DNA from: Rutstroemia sp. NJR-2017a BVV2
Taxonomy: Eukaryota; Ascomycota; Leotiomycetes; Helotiales; Rutstroemiaceae
Assembly (NCBI GenBank): GCA_002946415.1
Contig: NJPS01000059.1
Span: 186,001 to 250,000 of the forward strand
DNA: 64,000 nucleotides
Direction: 5' to 3'
Part shown: one piece after another, positions 22,384 to 33,996 of the stretch
Layout: each line of letters starts with the position of its first letter
Position numbering within the stretch: the stretch's first letter is position 1
Position numbers and translations under genes: made by a program
The notes under the pieces: generated by a model
What the model saw: the letters and a program-made list of their open reading frames with translations, nothing else
What the model was told of the DNA's origin: nothing
Databases searched by the model: none

Positions 22384-23851
22384 ATGTATCTCCCTCGATT
22401 GATTGCTGCGACATTAGCAGCGAGACAATTGGGGACGACAATCTTACCGGAAGCTTACTGTTCTCCCGAATGTCGTGAGTAACCTCCAATTCACGCTGTT
22501 TACTTACAACGATATCGTGAAGATTAAGAATCTCAAACTAACTGCATGTCAATCAAGCATCATGTAAAACAGAGATAGCGTCATTCAATTCGGCCACCTC
22601 TTGTCTGAAAAACTCAACATTCATCACCACTTGCGGCGACTGTCAATCATGTGTGATGACCTACTCACTTGCCAATCCCGCCGCCGATACAGACGAAGCA
22701 AACATCACAGCACTTCTAACAAAGCAACTGGATCAATGTAAAGGGACGCCTGGGGAAGCGGAAGTCGGGCAATATGAAGCTCAAGTGTCGAAATTATCGT
22801 CTCTGGCTTCACAATGGAGTGCAACGGTAACTTCTGTCAATGCAACTGCGGGAACAGCTACAGCGGCACTTATTACAACGACAATGCATCCCACGAGTCG
22901 TTCGAGTTGGACGGGTTCTTTAAGGAGCGAGACGGGGGATTGGACAACTATTCTATCGACTGCTACGTGGGCCTCGGCTTATTATAGTCGTTTGTCAGAA
23001 GGTATAGTTCGTTATTATTGTTGTTTCAGAGCATTACTAAAATCTCGATAGCTTCGGCAGCAGCGTCGGTAACCGCAAAAATCAACTCGTCCTCAACAGC
23101 CGTCCCATTTCCGATCCCAACATTCACCACTGCCTCACAACCAACCATAACCCCCTCAGCAAACCTCACCGTTCCCTCCGCTCCCGAAACTACCTCATCA
23201 TCAACACTCACAGCCAGTACCTCTACTCCTGTTCCCTCCCTCAGTAAAACCTGGGTAATCGGCCCAGTAATTGGCTCCCTCCTCGGTCTCTCCACCGTCT
23301 TCGTTGTTATTTACTTCACGCGTCAAAAACAGCACCAACAATTTCTCGCCTCACAGCGTGCTCGCCACCAACCCATCATCATAGATCCCAGCAAGTGGTT
23401 CCCTGGCTCGACCTCCCCCACAACAACCGGATCGCACAATTCGATGGATTGGACGATTAATGGCTTGACGGGCGGAAAGGCACAATTGCATGGAGAAAGC
23501 ATGGAGATGAGAGAGCTAGGGAACACGGAGGTGAGCCCACCAGCGGAACTGCCAGCTGTGGAGCCCGTGGGGATGGAATTGTTGGCGCCAAGGGGAAAAA
23601 GTGTACGGAGGAAGAGAAAAAGGGAGGATGCGAGCATGGAAAGGGGGAGAGAAGGAAAGGACGAGGATGAGGGAGGGGATGTTGGGTTATTGAGGATACC
23701 GGGGAGTGGCGGTGGAGTCGATGATGACGATGATGAAGACGATGTGAACTGGCCGTTACCGATGAGTCCGCTGCAGCAGATATTCAAGAGCACGGAAATG
23801 AGAGATGGAAAGGTGGAGGAAGTGAAACACGAGACTTATTATCATCCTTGA
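22384..23851 (+). CDS. single-pass membrane glycoprotein with Ser/Thr-rich ectodomain
   Basis: Three exons: 22384-22474, 22558-23001 and 23052-23851 (444 residues). The 83-nt intron 1 (GTGAGT...ATCAAG) is supported by an ACTAAC branch site. The ectodomain carries cysteines (YCSPECPSCKTEI, SCLKN, TTCGDCQSC, LDQC) and many N-x-S/T sites, then a Ser/Thr/Pro stalk. One membrane segment follows (KTWVIGPVIGSLLGLSTVF onward, about residue 260). The cytoplasmic tail has an AELPAVEPVGMEL motif common in fungal stalked membrane proteins, a basic RRKRKRE cluster and an acidic run. The first exon (MYLPRLIAATLAARQLG) is only a weak signal peptide, so the start may lie in an upstream exon. The role is unknown; wall or surface sensing is plausible. 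Confidence 0.7.
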
Positions 23852-25334
23852 TAAGCCAACGCAAATATTTCGAGAAAGAGGAACAGCACGCCCACAACAT
23901 ATCCCATTGGACTGAGGCGAGAGCCAATCCCAACTCACTGAATCCCACGAGACAGCACCACACCAAGCGAGTCGAATCCAACAAATTCAACGAAGCACTG
24001 AGGGCTGGACACCTCAGAGACCACATGACCACAGTATCTGGCTCATTAAAGCAAACATACTCGCAATAAGAAGAGCTTATCTAAAGCTTGAGTTCCGATC
24101 AGCATCGATGGAAAGAAGGAACATACCTATTTTCATATAGGCAGAGGAGGAATAAAACGCATCTACTACCTAATCGAGCATCTTGATACCCAAAATCTTA
24201 CATATGGACGACAGCTTTGTATATTTGTTCGCTAATGTATTTTCGCACTTATATAGATGAATATGAACAATTACAATTCTGATTTGTATGGTGTCTAAGA
24301 TATTTGAATGGTGGTGGAAATGGTGCATGCATACCTTTGATAACCTGTTATGATAGTATCAAACCTACCATATAGACCCGGCCAACAACGTCTGATAGTC
24401 TTCCCAATCGGCCCAAGAGAGTTGTCCAGGAAGCTGGGCCTTAGAATACCATATTCTGACCTCATACTCGAGGAGCTCATCGTCTCATATAAGCCGGAGC
24501 TTAGTGTGTGTAGCTTGCGAAATGGGTACCCGAAAGTGGGGTTTCCAGCTCTTCACAACCTAAAAAAGGGTAGCAAATAGCAGAACGAGGTCCGGAATAG
24601 CCAATAGGTAGTCAATATCCCCTTCAACTCACCCAATGGGTACCCATTAGTAATCATAACCCAATCCAGCGGGTTGGTAGGTTCCAAACCTAAATGCGAG
24701 GGCATCTCTTTTGCTTCCATAGGGCATCGTCCTGTATACTGATAGTTATCTGTTATTTTGATAAGAAGGGGAGAATCCCCAGAAGTCGGACAATTTGTTG
24801 TTAGTTTTACATCCAGCAGTACGTTACCGGATGTCACATTTCCGTTGATGTCAACTGTCGCATGGATACAGTAAAACGGGGCGCATCGCGGGTTTGCTCT
24901 GCCTAAAGAAGCTTTTGCTCACTGTCGATATTTTCTGGACGTTTTCGGAGAAGAACTGGCGATTACTATTCGGGACGGAATCTACAACGATTTGCGCCCG
25001 AAACACCCCGTAGTTCACCTGGGCTTAGAAGTGGGAACTCGAGGATGAAGCAAAAACGATCTATTATTTCTCCTTACTGTATTTCTGGGTTCACGTAGCT
25101 CGGTCTCGACCGTCGCGTTAGGTTGCGGACTGATTGGTTGGTAGGCTATTCGATATAGTCTGAGTCTTATGAGGTAATACAGACCCCGCTCCTTCAATAC
25201 CGGCAGTCCCCCTACTGCACCAAAACTTAACACTTATCCCTGGGTAGGGATACTATAGATCTTCTCGCGTCTGTGTTGTTATACGCTAAAATTGGCTATG
25301 GTCGTTTCTCCCGCACAAGTCTTCTGTTTCGGCC
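23852..25334. other. intergenic, AT-rich, possible decayed repeat
   Basis: 1.48 kb ahead of the decayed HET gene. Short frames on both strands (24350 plus, 24553 and 25015 minus) have no recognised family. The composition changes around 24.2 kb, and the stretch may be an old repeat, but no ends or domains could be identified. Confidence 0.35.
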
Positions 25335-27614
25335 ATGGATCCCCGTCCACAGTTTCCTAACATGCAGGACATTCTCTGTGACGAGTGTTGCTTTTGGCTT
25401 GAGTTCATTCGGGATCCCATGGGAGGAAGCCCAACTCGACCGACCCGGGTACTATTTGACGCTCTCTTGGATGCTGCAAACAAAGGATGTCGGTTCTGTC
25501 TGATTGTGCTGCGCAGACTCATTGAGCTCTACAAGGGTGATATACCATTAGCTCTTCGAAATGACAAATGGAAGTGGCCACCAAAGCTGAAACTAGACTC
25601 GATCGATTGATATTTTTCCTTTCTGCGTTATCCTCTTAGATAAGATTGGGACTCTTTAAATCCATAACTCAAAAAATTTATTCAGATTTCTACACAATAC
25701 GGAATTATAACCCAAGAGGAGGACGGAGAATTTGGGGTGAGGTGAGCGTATATGTCAACATCCCGACAAGATTTGCTCCAGAAAGATCTCCTCCAGATAA
25801 GCTAATGTTAGTCTTAGTAAAGCCTTTTGAAGGTACACTTTGTCCTTGTTTCCAAAAGGTTAGCTAATGCAGACCCTGCAGAAGATATTCCAACGGTTGA
25901 AGACAACACCGGTTCGATGGCCTCCCACCACAAGCTTTCGGCGTAGTACAGCGATTGTTTGGAGAACCACGAAATCTGCCGGAATTTTGCTACTCACCCC
26001 TCTTCAAATCAGTGGTATCCTACACGGCTTTTGGATATTGGTGATAGGGATGGCTCTTTTATAAAATTAGTGATCACGGCTCAATCCAATCTCCAAGGCC
26101 CTTACCTGACTCAGAGTTACCGATGGGGTAACGTTCCGATACTTATTTTGAGATCTGACGCTCTCGGCGACTTTCAAAGAGGAATCTCCCTAGCGGAACT
26201 CCCGAAAACATTCAGAGAGGCCGTTGTTGTCACCAGGAGATTAAAGTGCCGATATTTGTGGATCGATTCACTGTGCATTATTCAAGATTCAAGAACAGAC
26301 TGGGCCACAGAGTCCATGAAAATGAACATGGTATACAGCTCTAGTCAACTGAACCTTTCAGCTACAGCTTCACAAAACAGCAATGGAGGACTTTTCCGGG
26401 CTCGGCGACTGGATGAGGTGTGGCCACTGTTCATTGGTGATGTGCCGTTTCCCAGTGGCAAGACAGGGCGCGTCATTCTGATTGAACATGAATTAATCGA
26501 TGAAGGAATTGAACACATGCCTCTGAATCGCCGCGCGTGGGTACTTCAAGAGCGTCTTCTACCCCCTCGTCTATTGCACTTCGCCCAATACCAGCTTTTT
26601 TGGGAATGCCAACAAGGGATGGCTTGCGAGATGCTTCCGAACGGCATTCCAATCGAGATATTGAAAAATAACTTGACAACTAAAACATTGGTTCCAACGG
26701 TACTTTGGGAACGACGCCGGAAGTTCTTCCGGTCGTGGCACGAACCTGTCTCTTCTGAGCTGCCCTACCTTATGTGGAACCAAGTTGTCGAAAAATATAC
26801 AACGTGCGGAATTACGAAATATGAAGACAAGCTCATTGCCATGAGCGGACTTGCGGAAACATTTTCTCGCATGGTTGATGACACGTACCTTGCAGGCATG
26901 TGGCGCACAGAAATTCCTGTTAATCTCTTGTGGACGGTAAAGGAGTTGAGATAAAGGGACGGATCCCCTTCCTTCCGCCCTCAGGCGTACCGTGCTCCAT
27001 CTTGGTCTCGGGCTTCTGTCGAGGGGTATGTGACACCAACTGAGTATTTGTTCTCAAGATATAAAGATATCATGATTGTCACAATTCACAGCGCAGCAAC
27101 GACCGCGCTGACAGCAATTAACCCTTTTGGGCAGATTACTGGGGGATTCATCGAATTGCAAGGTAGAATTTTGAGACCATTGCAGTCAGTGATGGCGAGA
27201 TTCAAATTCTACGGCATCGTGAGTGAACGGCCACCACTTAGAACTCGGCTCGGGCCCCTCGCCGGACGTGCGGGAAATCGGGAGGTTCTTTTTCACTAAG
27301 TCGAGATTGGAGCACCGCTCATGCCCGAAGAGGATCCACGGGATCCCTTGGGGCTATGTTTGGTCAAGCAAGATACGCCGCAAAGATTTGATGCCGGCCA
27401 GGTTGGCTTTCTTCCTATCGTAGCCCGTATGAATGGTTCCTTAAAGGGGCTTCTTGTTTTATGCAAGGAAGATCGCGGATGCGCTGTTTGTGAACGAATT
27501 GGCCATGCAGTAATCGAAACATCCATCCCGTTGTTCGAATCATCCGAAGCTGGGCATGAGCTAAGAAATAATCTAGGGTGTGATTTAGTAGAAACAGTAT
27601 TTCACTTTGTATGA
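25335..27614 (+). pseudogene. HET-domain (heterokaryon incompatibility) protein, decayed
   Basis: HET proteins trigger incompatibility cell death after fusion of unlike hyphae. The N-terminus (25335-25610) has the usual Cys-rich start (DILCDECCFWLEF, NKGCRFCLIVLRRL). From about 25860 one frame runs to 27614 and carries the HET hallmarks: GPYLTQSYRWGN, CRYLWIDSLCIIQDS, LNRRAWVLQERLLPPRLLHF and QAYRAPSWSRASVEG. That frame is broken by in-frame stops TAG at 25944, TAA at 26952 and TAA at 27297. The stretch 25611-25860 is open only in other frames. The motif normally reading PSWSWASV has Arg for Trp. No sensible introns remove the stops, so I call it a pseudogene. A C-terminal piece (DRGCAVCERIGHAVIE) matches the usual HET protein end. 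Confidence 0.8.
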
Positions 27615-28131
27615 AGAAAATCGGGCTGGAAAGGGAAGAGAAGGATTATGATGCAGTAGACGGCAGAAGGACCCTGCGTGGGGAGTGGGGTGGATGGAAG
27701 ACGGCGTAACATGGGAAATTTTCCTAATATCTTAGTCGAGGAGAAGAAATTTGATTGCTGAGTCCATGGAGAATGTACGAAGTGCGATTGTAGCATAAGA
27801 AAGGTGGGATATAGCACTAGCACTATCAGAACTGTTGATTCTCTGATGTAAACATCGGCTGTGCGCAAATATCATTGCACGCAAGCTAAGACTAGATCTC
27901 GCCTGCTTGCTTAGTCTAGCAATCGGCGCTGGTGGGCGCGAGAGGCATGCCGGGTTAGAATTATTTATATCTCTCCTTTAGCCAGAGGAGGGGACAACTC
28001 CGCGTTATGGAGGTTGAGGCCGATATGGTGTCTATACGCTACGAAGTAGGTATGGCTGCTCGTTGGACCGCATGTCGAAGTTGTACGAAGACCGCTGTCG
28101 AGCGGCTTCGGCGCTGGGATAGGTTGGCTGA
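27615..28131. other. intergenic between two decayed genes
   Basis: 517 bp between the convergent HET and DUF7924 pseudogenes. No gene, repeat end or RNA was recognised. Confidence 0.35.
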
Positions 28132-29529
28132 CTAACTGAGCGCGGAGCCCTTTGAGTGAAAACACTTGGTCGTCGCCTCAGGGGAGACGAACTGATTGGT
28201 TGGCAAGCTATGAGTTTGCTTTGCCTCGACTATACCGTAACTTTCGATCTTTCCCGATAGCCCTGAGGCCATTGAGTCAAGGTCCGAATCTGACGATTCA
28301 TCGCTTTTAGGCAGATTGAAAGCCCTTATATCCAAATCCGCTCGGAACATATCGACAGCGGAACCAACCTGTTTCAAGTGACTAGGAAGCCACAGATCGT
28401 ACACGTTCTTAACAAACTTGTAGGCTTTCCACCTTTGATCCCCTTCACCGGAAGGTACGAAAACGAACTATGAAATTAGATGCCGATAGAACTTGACATT
28501 TTTTCCATCAATGAAAGTATAATGGCCCCATATCCTTACATTCTTGTCATTGTGAGATATCGAAAAGCTACTGGTTTCCCGATGGAGCTCATTTTCTCGG
28601 CCAACGAGCTTGAAAAGCCAATACAAGCCCCGTAAGGCAACGGACTGAGCATACGCGTTTTTTCGATCGGCCACATCAAGTTCTTCGTCTCCGGAATTTA
28701 CTTCGCAAGTGAGGAATGGGAAATACATCTGGTAAGTGACCGCAAATAGAGAATAATCCGTAAGAAGATCACCAAGAAACGGTTGAAGTTTTTGCAATTG
28801 CTCTGAATTGAAAGCATCCCTGTCGAAACCAAATCCAAAATCTGGCTGCAGTCGAGGTCCGGATCGAGAACTAGATCCAGAACTAGGATTGAGAAAGGCT
28901 TCAGAATTGGTCCAGCACTCATTAGTGATTTCTCTGACGTTTGTGAGATGTTTGGAGCCTCTGTCAGCTAGTAATTCAGCTGACGGAACAATGAATTCCG
29001 ATATTCTGTGAACTATTTTAGACTTATTTTCGCCCTTGATCCTACTGCATATCTTCTTGAACAAGAGATCATCGGAGAAAAGAGTATTTTGAGGCACTTC
29101 CTGCGGGGTTTTTAAGAGCTGCTGACAAAGCTTTCTGCTTTCCGCTGAGATGCCAAGTCCGTGTTCTATCATTGAGCTGCCGGCCTCTTTTAGTTGAAGT
29201 TCGAACATTGGATGCTTGTACGGAGCACATTTCTGATCCCGCGACGTTCTGCTTGTAGTCTGTGTTGTTGATAAAGACGAGTCTGATCGGTTTCAGCTCA
29301 GTGCTCGTTTCCTAGCACGCGCATGATTGATAAGCTCTCGAAAATGATCTATCATTGCCTCTTTATCATCAGTTGGCCAACGTCCATTCTCGCTCCAAAA
29401 TTCAATGCGAGCCTCGTTGATTGTTTTCTTGGTAGGGGCTCCAGGTGTTCGAATTCGTTTGGGTGTGTATCCTGCTGCCTCTGCGTACCGTCCCTTCCGG
29501 TTCACCGCAAGCTTATGTGCACCGGCCAT
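28132..29529 (-). pseudogene. DUF7924-type protein gene with two in-frame stops
   Basis: One uninterrupted minus-strand frame of 466 codons, from ATG 29529 to TAG 28132, contains only two internal stops: TGA at 29295-29293 and TAG at 28470-28468. Across both stops the protein reads through with family character: an N-terminal RWPTDDKEAMIDHFRELINH, then CAPYKHPMFELQL, LFSDDLLFKKICSRI, RLQPDFGFGFDRDAFNSEQL, LQPFLGDLLTDYSLFAVTYQ, YFPFLTCEV, HNDKNVRIWGHYTFIDGKN, and after the second stop AYKFVKNVYDLWLPSHLKQV. I recognise this as the fungal DUF7924 family, of unknown function and often found in variable or repeat-rich regions. The stops are compatible with CGA-to-TGA and CAG-to-TAG changes, i.e. 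C-to-T. A recently dead gene or a readthrough/alternative form are both possible. Confidence 0.8.
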
Positions 29530-29916
29530 ACTGGTAAGAGCAGATGGCGGTTCGTAATGTTGGCACTGCGTTTAATGTAAGGTTTGTGGTTGGAAAATGT
29601 GTGAACAATGATACGACGCAAGCACCGAGTTCTTCCGAAATCCACGTGCGCATCAACATCAACCTATCACATGCCATCAGCATATTGCTACTGTCGGCAT
29701 ATGCTATTACTTTTATATATTGCTTCGCAAATAGTTTCTTTTAGATTGCCTTCGTAGTTTACTGATATCATAGAGCGCTTGTAAAATTTCAGCACATTCT
29801 GCACCACTACAATAGTATAATTTACACCCTCAAAAGTTGAAAATAACTGCTATTGGACTAGCCGGCGTGGCTCGCACTGAGTGAATTAATACTCTTTGCC
29901 AATTCTACAACATCTT
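29530..29916. other. intergenic region
   Basis: 387 bp between the DUF7924 pseudogene (minus, 5' end here) and the 3' end of the amino-acid permease (minus). AT-rich; no feature was seen. Confidence 0.4.
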
Positions 29917-31869
29917 CTATTCCCTCTTTGTAAGCGCCACAGGCCCAATATACGTATATCTCGCCTTCATAAAGTAGTAGATCAGAGAAATAGTAATAAC
30001 GCCCACAAACATCACCGAAGACCAATTCATATTCTCCGGCGTAACGGGATTTGCCAAAGGCCAGGTTGTAAAGAACCAGATAGGCGCCAAGAAAGCTAAC
30101 GATGCAATGTTGATAGCCATACCATATTTTCCTAAGGACCATCTATGCGGTGGCAAGGGACCCTGCATACGTCTCCAGATCAGACAGCTGATGGTGATTA
30201 AGTAGGAGGAGAGAACCGCAACGACACCGAGTGAGTTGATCGCGTTAAGGGCGACGGTAGAACCGAGGTTGATGAGAGAGGCTAGGAAGCTCAAAACAAT
30301 AGAGACGCAGACTGCGTGGAGTGGAATATTCCAGCCTGGGGTAACCTAAAATGGCCATTAGAGAGAATTATGCGCTGTATGGCAGAAAATTGTGCGTACC
30401 TGAGAGAGCCAGCTCGAACATGGAAGGCCCTTATCTCTGGCAAATGACCATATTTGACGGGAAGCTGTGGCGGCTTCACTTACGCAGCAATTTATAATTA
30501 AAATGATTACAAGAACAACCATGGCATTTGTTGCAGCGTAACTTTGGGTGGCGTTGTAGAAGACTTGAATGAAAGGTTGCTCAGTTTTAGTTTGGAGAAC
30601 GCTGTCGAGGTCGCCCATAGTGAACATCAGTGTAACGGCCATGAGAATTCCCATCCCTGCATTTGGTACTATCGACCACATCATAGCTCTTGGGAGAGTT
30701 ACAGATGCGTCTTGGATTTCTTCAGCTGTAGTTAAGATTAGTATCAATCACAGAGGCGATACTATATGCTGTCAACTTACACATATGCACAGAACAATCA
30801 CTACCAACCAACACACCAATGGGTGTATTCAATCCAATCATAGCTGCCAATCCCGTAGTTGACCATTTTCCTTCGTTGGTGAACTCGAGAAGAAGGGTCT
30901 TTGCGTCACCTCGGGAAGCCATTACCCAAAGAGGGATAATAATCGCGAAGATACCAACCAAGTGAAGCATCAGCATAACACCTTCAAGAAGTGGTAAGCG
31001 GTCAGCCATAGAGGTGTTGAAGATGATCGTGAATGCAACAACTGCAATCGTGAGGAGGGTTCCATGGTAAGCTTGCCAGACATAGTTCTCGACGTTCAGA
31101 GCGATAAGACCTTGGATGACGATTCCCACCATGAAACAAGAACCAGCAAGATAAGCTTGCCATCCAATAGCGCAAAGCCAACCTGATACTTGTTAGTCTG
31201 TTGAATGCGGAAAGTGCCACAAACCAATACACACCGACGATGTAACTGAGGAATTTTTGAATCCTAGGTGGTGCAAACTCGGATACCCAATGATATTGCC
31301 CACCAGCGGTAGGTGATCTGCTTCATTGTCAATCAAATCTTCACATCCTGGTATGAATAGGATCTCACATCGATGCCATCTCCGCAATACTCGCGTACAC
31401 CAAACTCATACCAAAGGAGGCTATTATGAAACCCCAGAACATACCAGCAGTTCCACCATCTAGCAGACCATATTGGAATAGTCTAGTGACCTATCAGTAA
31501 AACCCTTTGTGCGCGAATGACGGTACTGATAACCCACGGCAGGAGGAGCTCCCAAGTCGCCATCACGGCACTTGAGAAACCCAGCACACTGATGAACTTG
31601 AAGTTGCGCTACAAAAAACAGAGAACAATGAGTTGTTAGTGAAATAAAGGATAGAATCAAACGATGAGATATGAACTTACTCGGAGAACTTGCTTTTTTC
31701 CAAGTATTTCCATATCTTGTCTGTCGGTACGAGTACCTCTCCATCTTTCCTCGACCTGACCTGGCTCGCCATGAACATCTTTCTCGACATCCTGATCTAT
31801 TTGCTCGAAAACAGAAGTTTCTTGACTCGAGAAAATAGTCTCGTCGTCCTTGGTGATAGTATCGGCCAT
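29917..31869 (-). CDS. amino-acid/GABA/choline-type permease (APC superfamily)
   Basis: Seven exons: 31869-31681, 31608-31538, 31482-31369, 31317-31235, 31182-30781, 30725-30400 and 30345-29917. Together they encode 537 residues, the normal length for fungal amino-acid/choline transporters with about 12 membrane segments. Key parts are FKFISVLGFSSAVMATWELL, LDGGTAGMFWGFIIASFGMS, YASIAEMASISPTAGGQYHW, VSEFAPPRIQKFLSYIVGWL, FNTSMADRLPLLEGVMLMLH, SDCSVHMSEEIQDASVTLPR and GLPCSSWLSQVTPGWNIPLH. All six introns are 48-72 nt with GT-AG ends, and frames agree across every join. The substrate (GABA, choline or amino acids) cannot be told from sequence alone. It is divergent from the NRPS-like gene 2.1 kb away and could serve the same pathway. 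Confidence 0.92.
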
Positions 31870-33996
31870 GATGAGCTTCGTTATTTCAACAAACTAAGAA
31901 CACGAAAGTGATGAGGTTAGGCCCAGTGCTGTGTATCGCAAACCAAAATGATAAAGGACACACGGAGAATTTCAAGGAGAATCACTTGTTACACAAAGAC
32001 ACGGCAACTAGAAGATAAGGAAAGGGCGGTAAAAGTATATGATAAACGAGCCAGCATCCCAGTCACGGCCCGCATAGTAAGCATCAGTTCAGCGAATGAA
32101 TTGACCGGACCAATTGGATGGTTCTCCAGTAGATCATCTCAACCACTACCGATACCCTCCATGCATTCTGTAACTCCAATGAACTGGACTGAAGATTGAT
32201 TGCAATAGCGGGGTAGTAGCGTAAAAGAGGCATCTTAGCCGAGTTCTTGCAGCCGAGAGGAGATATGCCGGTACCTATGCATGAGCTCTTATCACCCCCC
32301 ATCAGCTGTCGTTCTAAATAGACAAGGGGGCATGGACCGGCCGACCTATCGAGTCGGTAATCTACTCTATTTACGTGAAGAAAATGATGGGAAAATATAT
32401 TTCTGCTTATTTCTTCTGCATGTTCGCGTGAGCATGCATTGGGCACTGCTGACTAGGCACACTGCTGAGTGGCTTACAGCCTTTTTCTACACCAAGTACA
32501 ATATTTGCTTTTCTAACCCTTAGAACAGTATAAACTCGTATGAGACTGCGAGCCTACTCGCGGAATTGGGGCATTCATGAATTGGTAATGATGACTAATT
32601 GGTGCCCGCTGGGTGGCTTGAAGGGGGTATTGACTACCCATTGGCCGTGCCGGATCTGAGTCTGATGCATTTCACCCCTGCTTGAGTTGTTGAATGGGTT
32701 GCAATGGCTTTTGATCGGCATTAGTCTTCGATGCTGAATGATAGAAGTTGTATTCAGACCCAAAGAATGAGGAGTGCGGCAGAGGATCGTAGTTGTTAGA
32801 GTATCGTTATTAGTGGTGATATGATGTCCGGACAACTCGTGGGACGGGCTCCAGATAGCATTCGTTCTCAAATCATTCGGGAACAGTATTTTCTTCATAT
32901 CGCTGAATGTAAACAGCCCCGGAATGGTACTAACTTGCACATGACAGGACAAATATTTGCTCCTATTCCTATAGGAATGTTAGCTTCTATCAACTGATAT
33001 ATGGGGCACATAAAATACATTGGAACTATTGATTTCGCTCTCCTCCCTGAGTACAGTGTTGAAGCCGTCTTTGCTCATGGTGATTTAGCGACAGTGTATA
33101 GGGGTGATACAACTCAGAAGAAGAGTTCGCTTTGGCCGCCCAGAATCCAGAATTCAGAGCCTCCAGAGATACCACTGGATCACCCAGTGGAACACTTGTC
33201 TGTTGTGCAGTTCTGTTCAACCCTTGATCGGAACAATTCTCGATATACCCTCATCTTGGTGTGGTCTCTGAGTCGTAGCCTATCCATAAAAGGTTGACTG
33301 TAAGTAGCCTCTTGTGGCATGTATAGGTACTCTCATAGAAGCAAGGGGATTTTATCGTTGCAAGGTGATATTCTTACTTCTGAAAAAGCCTACGAGATGA
33401 CACTTGAGTAACCTTATATCGTACCTGCATATGCAACAAGAATACCCTGCATATCTGATTATTACCTATCGAGCGAAACTGAAATCTACTCCCAGAAATT
33501 AGCAAATATATGTATCTCTATTGGACAAACTACCATCTCTCTGGCCAACCCTATTCAACGGCGGAAGTACTTCTAAATCTTTACCAACGTAGACAATCTA
33601 TTTATCCAATTCATCCTCGTTGTATTATGCCGTAGATGTACCAATGTATTAAATTAATACATTGGTACATCTAGTATTATCATGATGCGGTGGGGTCCCA
33701 TTTCAGTTTTCGTGAAGACTTTGCAGGTTTCCCCGCAGCATTGCGGCAAATTGTGAATAGACAGTGTTGACGTGTTGTTCCAACTCGAATAATTGTTGGT
33801 ATATACCGATATCACCCGTCAGTTCCCGGGTCTCCACATATTCCAACAGTTATGCGATTGGGCCACTTAACCCCAAACACAGCTCGTCGACTACTTTGCG
33901 CCCGCCTCGTGAGTCGTGCTCAATATAAATTCTACATCAACTTAAAGGAAAATTCTAAGTACTGCATTATCAGAGTCAACTTCCCACTATTTCACG
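31870..33996. other. long divergent intergenic region with a perfect palindrome
   Basis: 2.13 kb between the permease and NRPS-like starts. No coding frame is supported. It contains the 41-nt palindrome at 33633-33673, listed separately. Regulatory DNA for both flanking genes is expected here. Confidence 0.45.
33633..33673. repeat. 41-nt perfect inverted repeat (20-bp arms, 1-nt centre)
   Basis: The left arm TAGATGTACCAATGTATTAA is followed by one A and its exact reverse complement. Pairing stops at both outer flanks. It lies about 320 bp upstream of the NRPS-like start codon. It could be a cruciform-forming site, a dimeric factor site or the closed end of a lost mobile element; the sequence alone does not decide. 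Confidence 0.85.

Noticed and set aside
25130..25160. 20-nt similarity to 28190-28215 (GACTGATTGGTTGG word) as a possible LTR
   Set aside because: The match is only about 20 bases and does not extend; the second copy lies inside the DUF7924 frame.
24290..25260. Possible retroelement remnant
   Set aside because: No reverse transcriptase, integrase or LTR features could be found; only weak open frames and changed composition.
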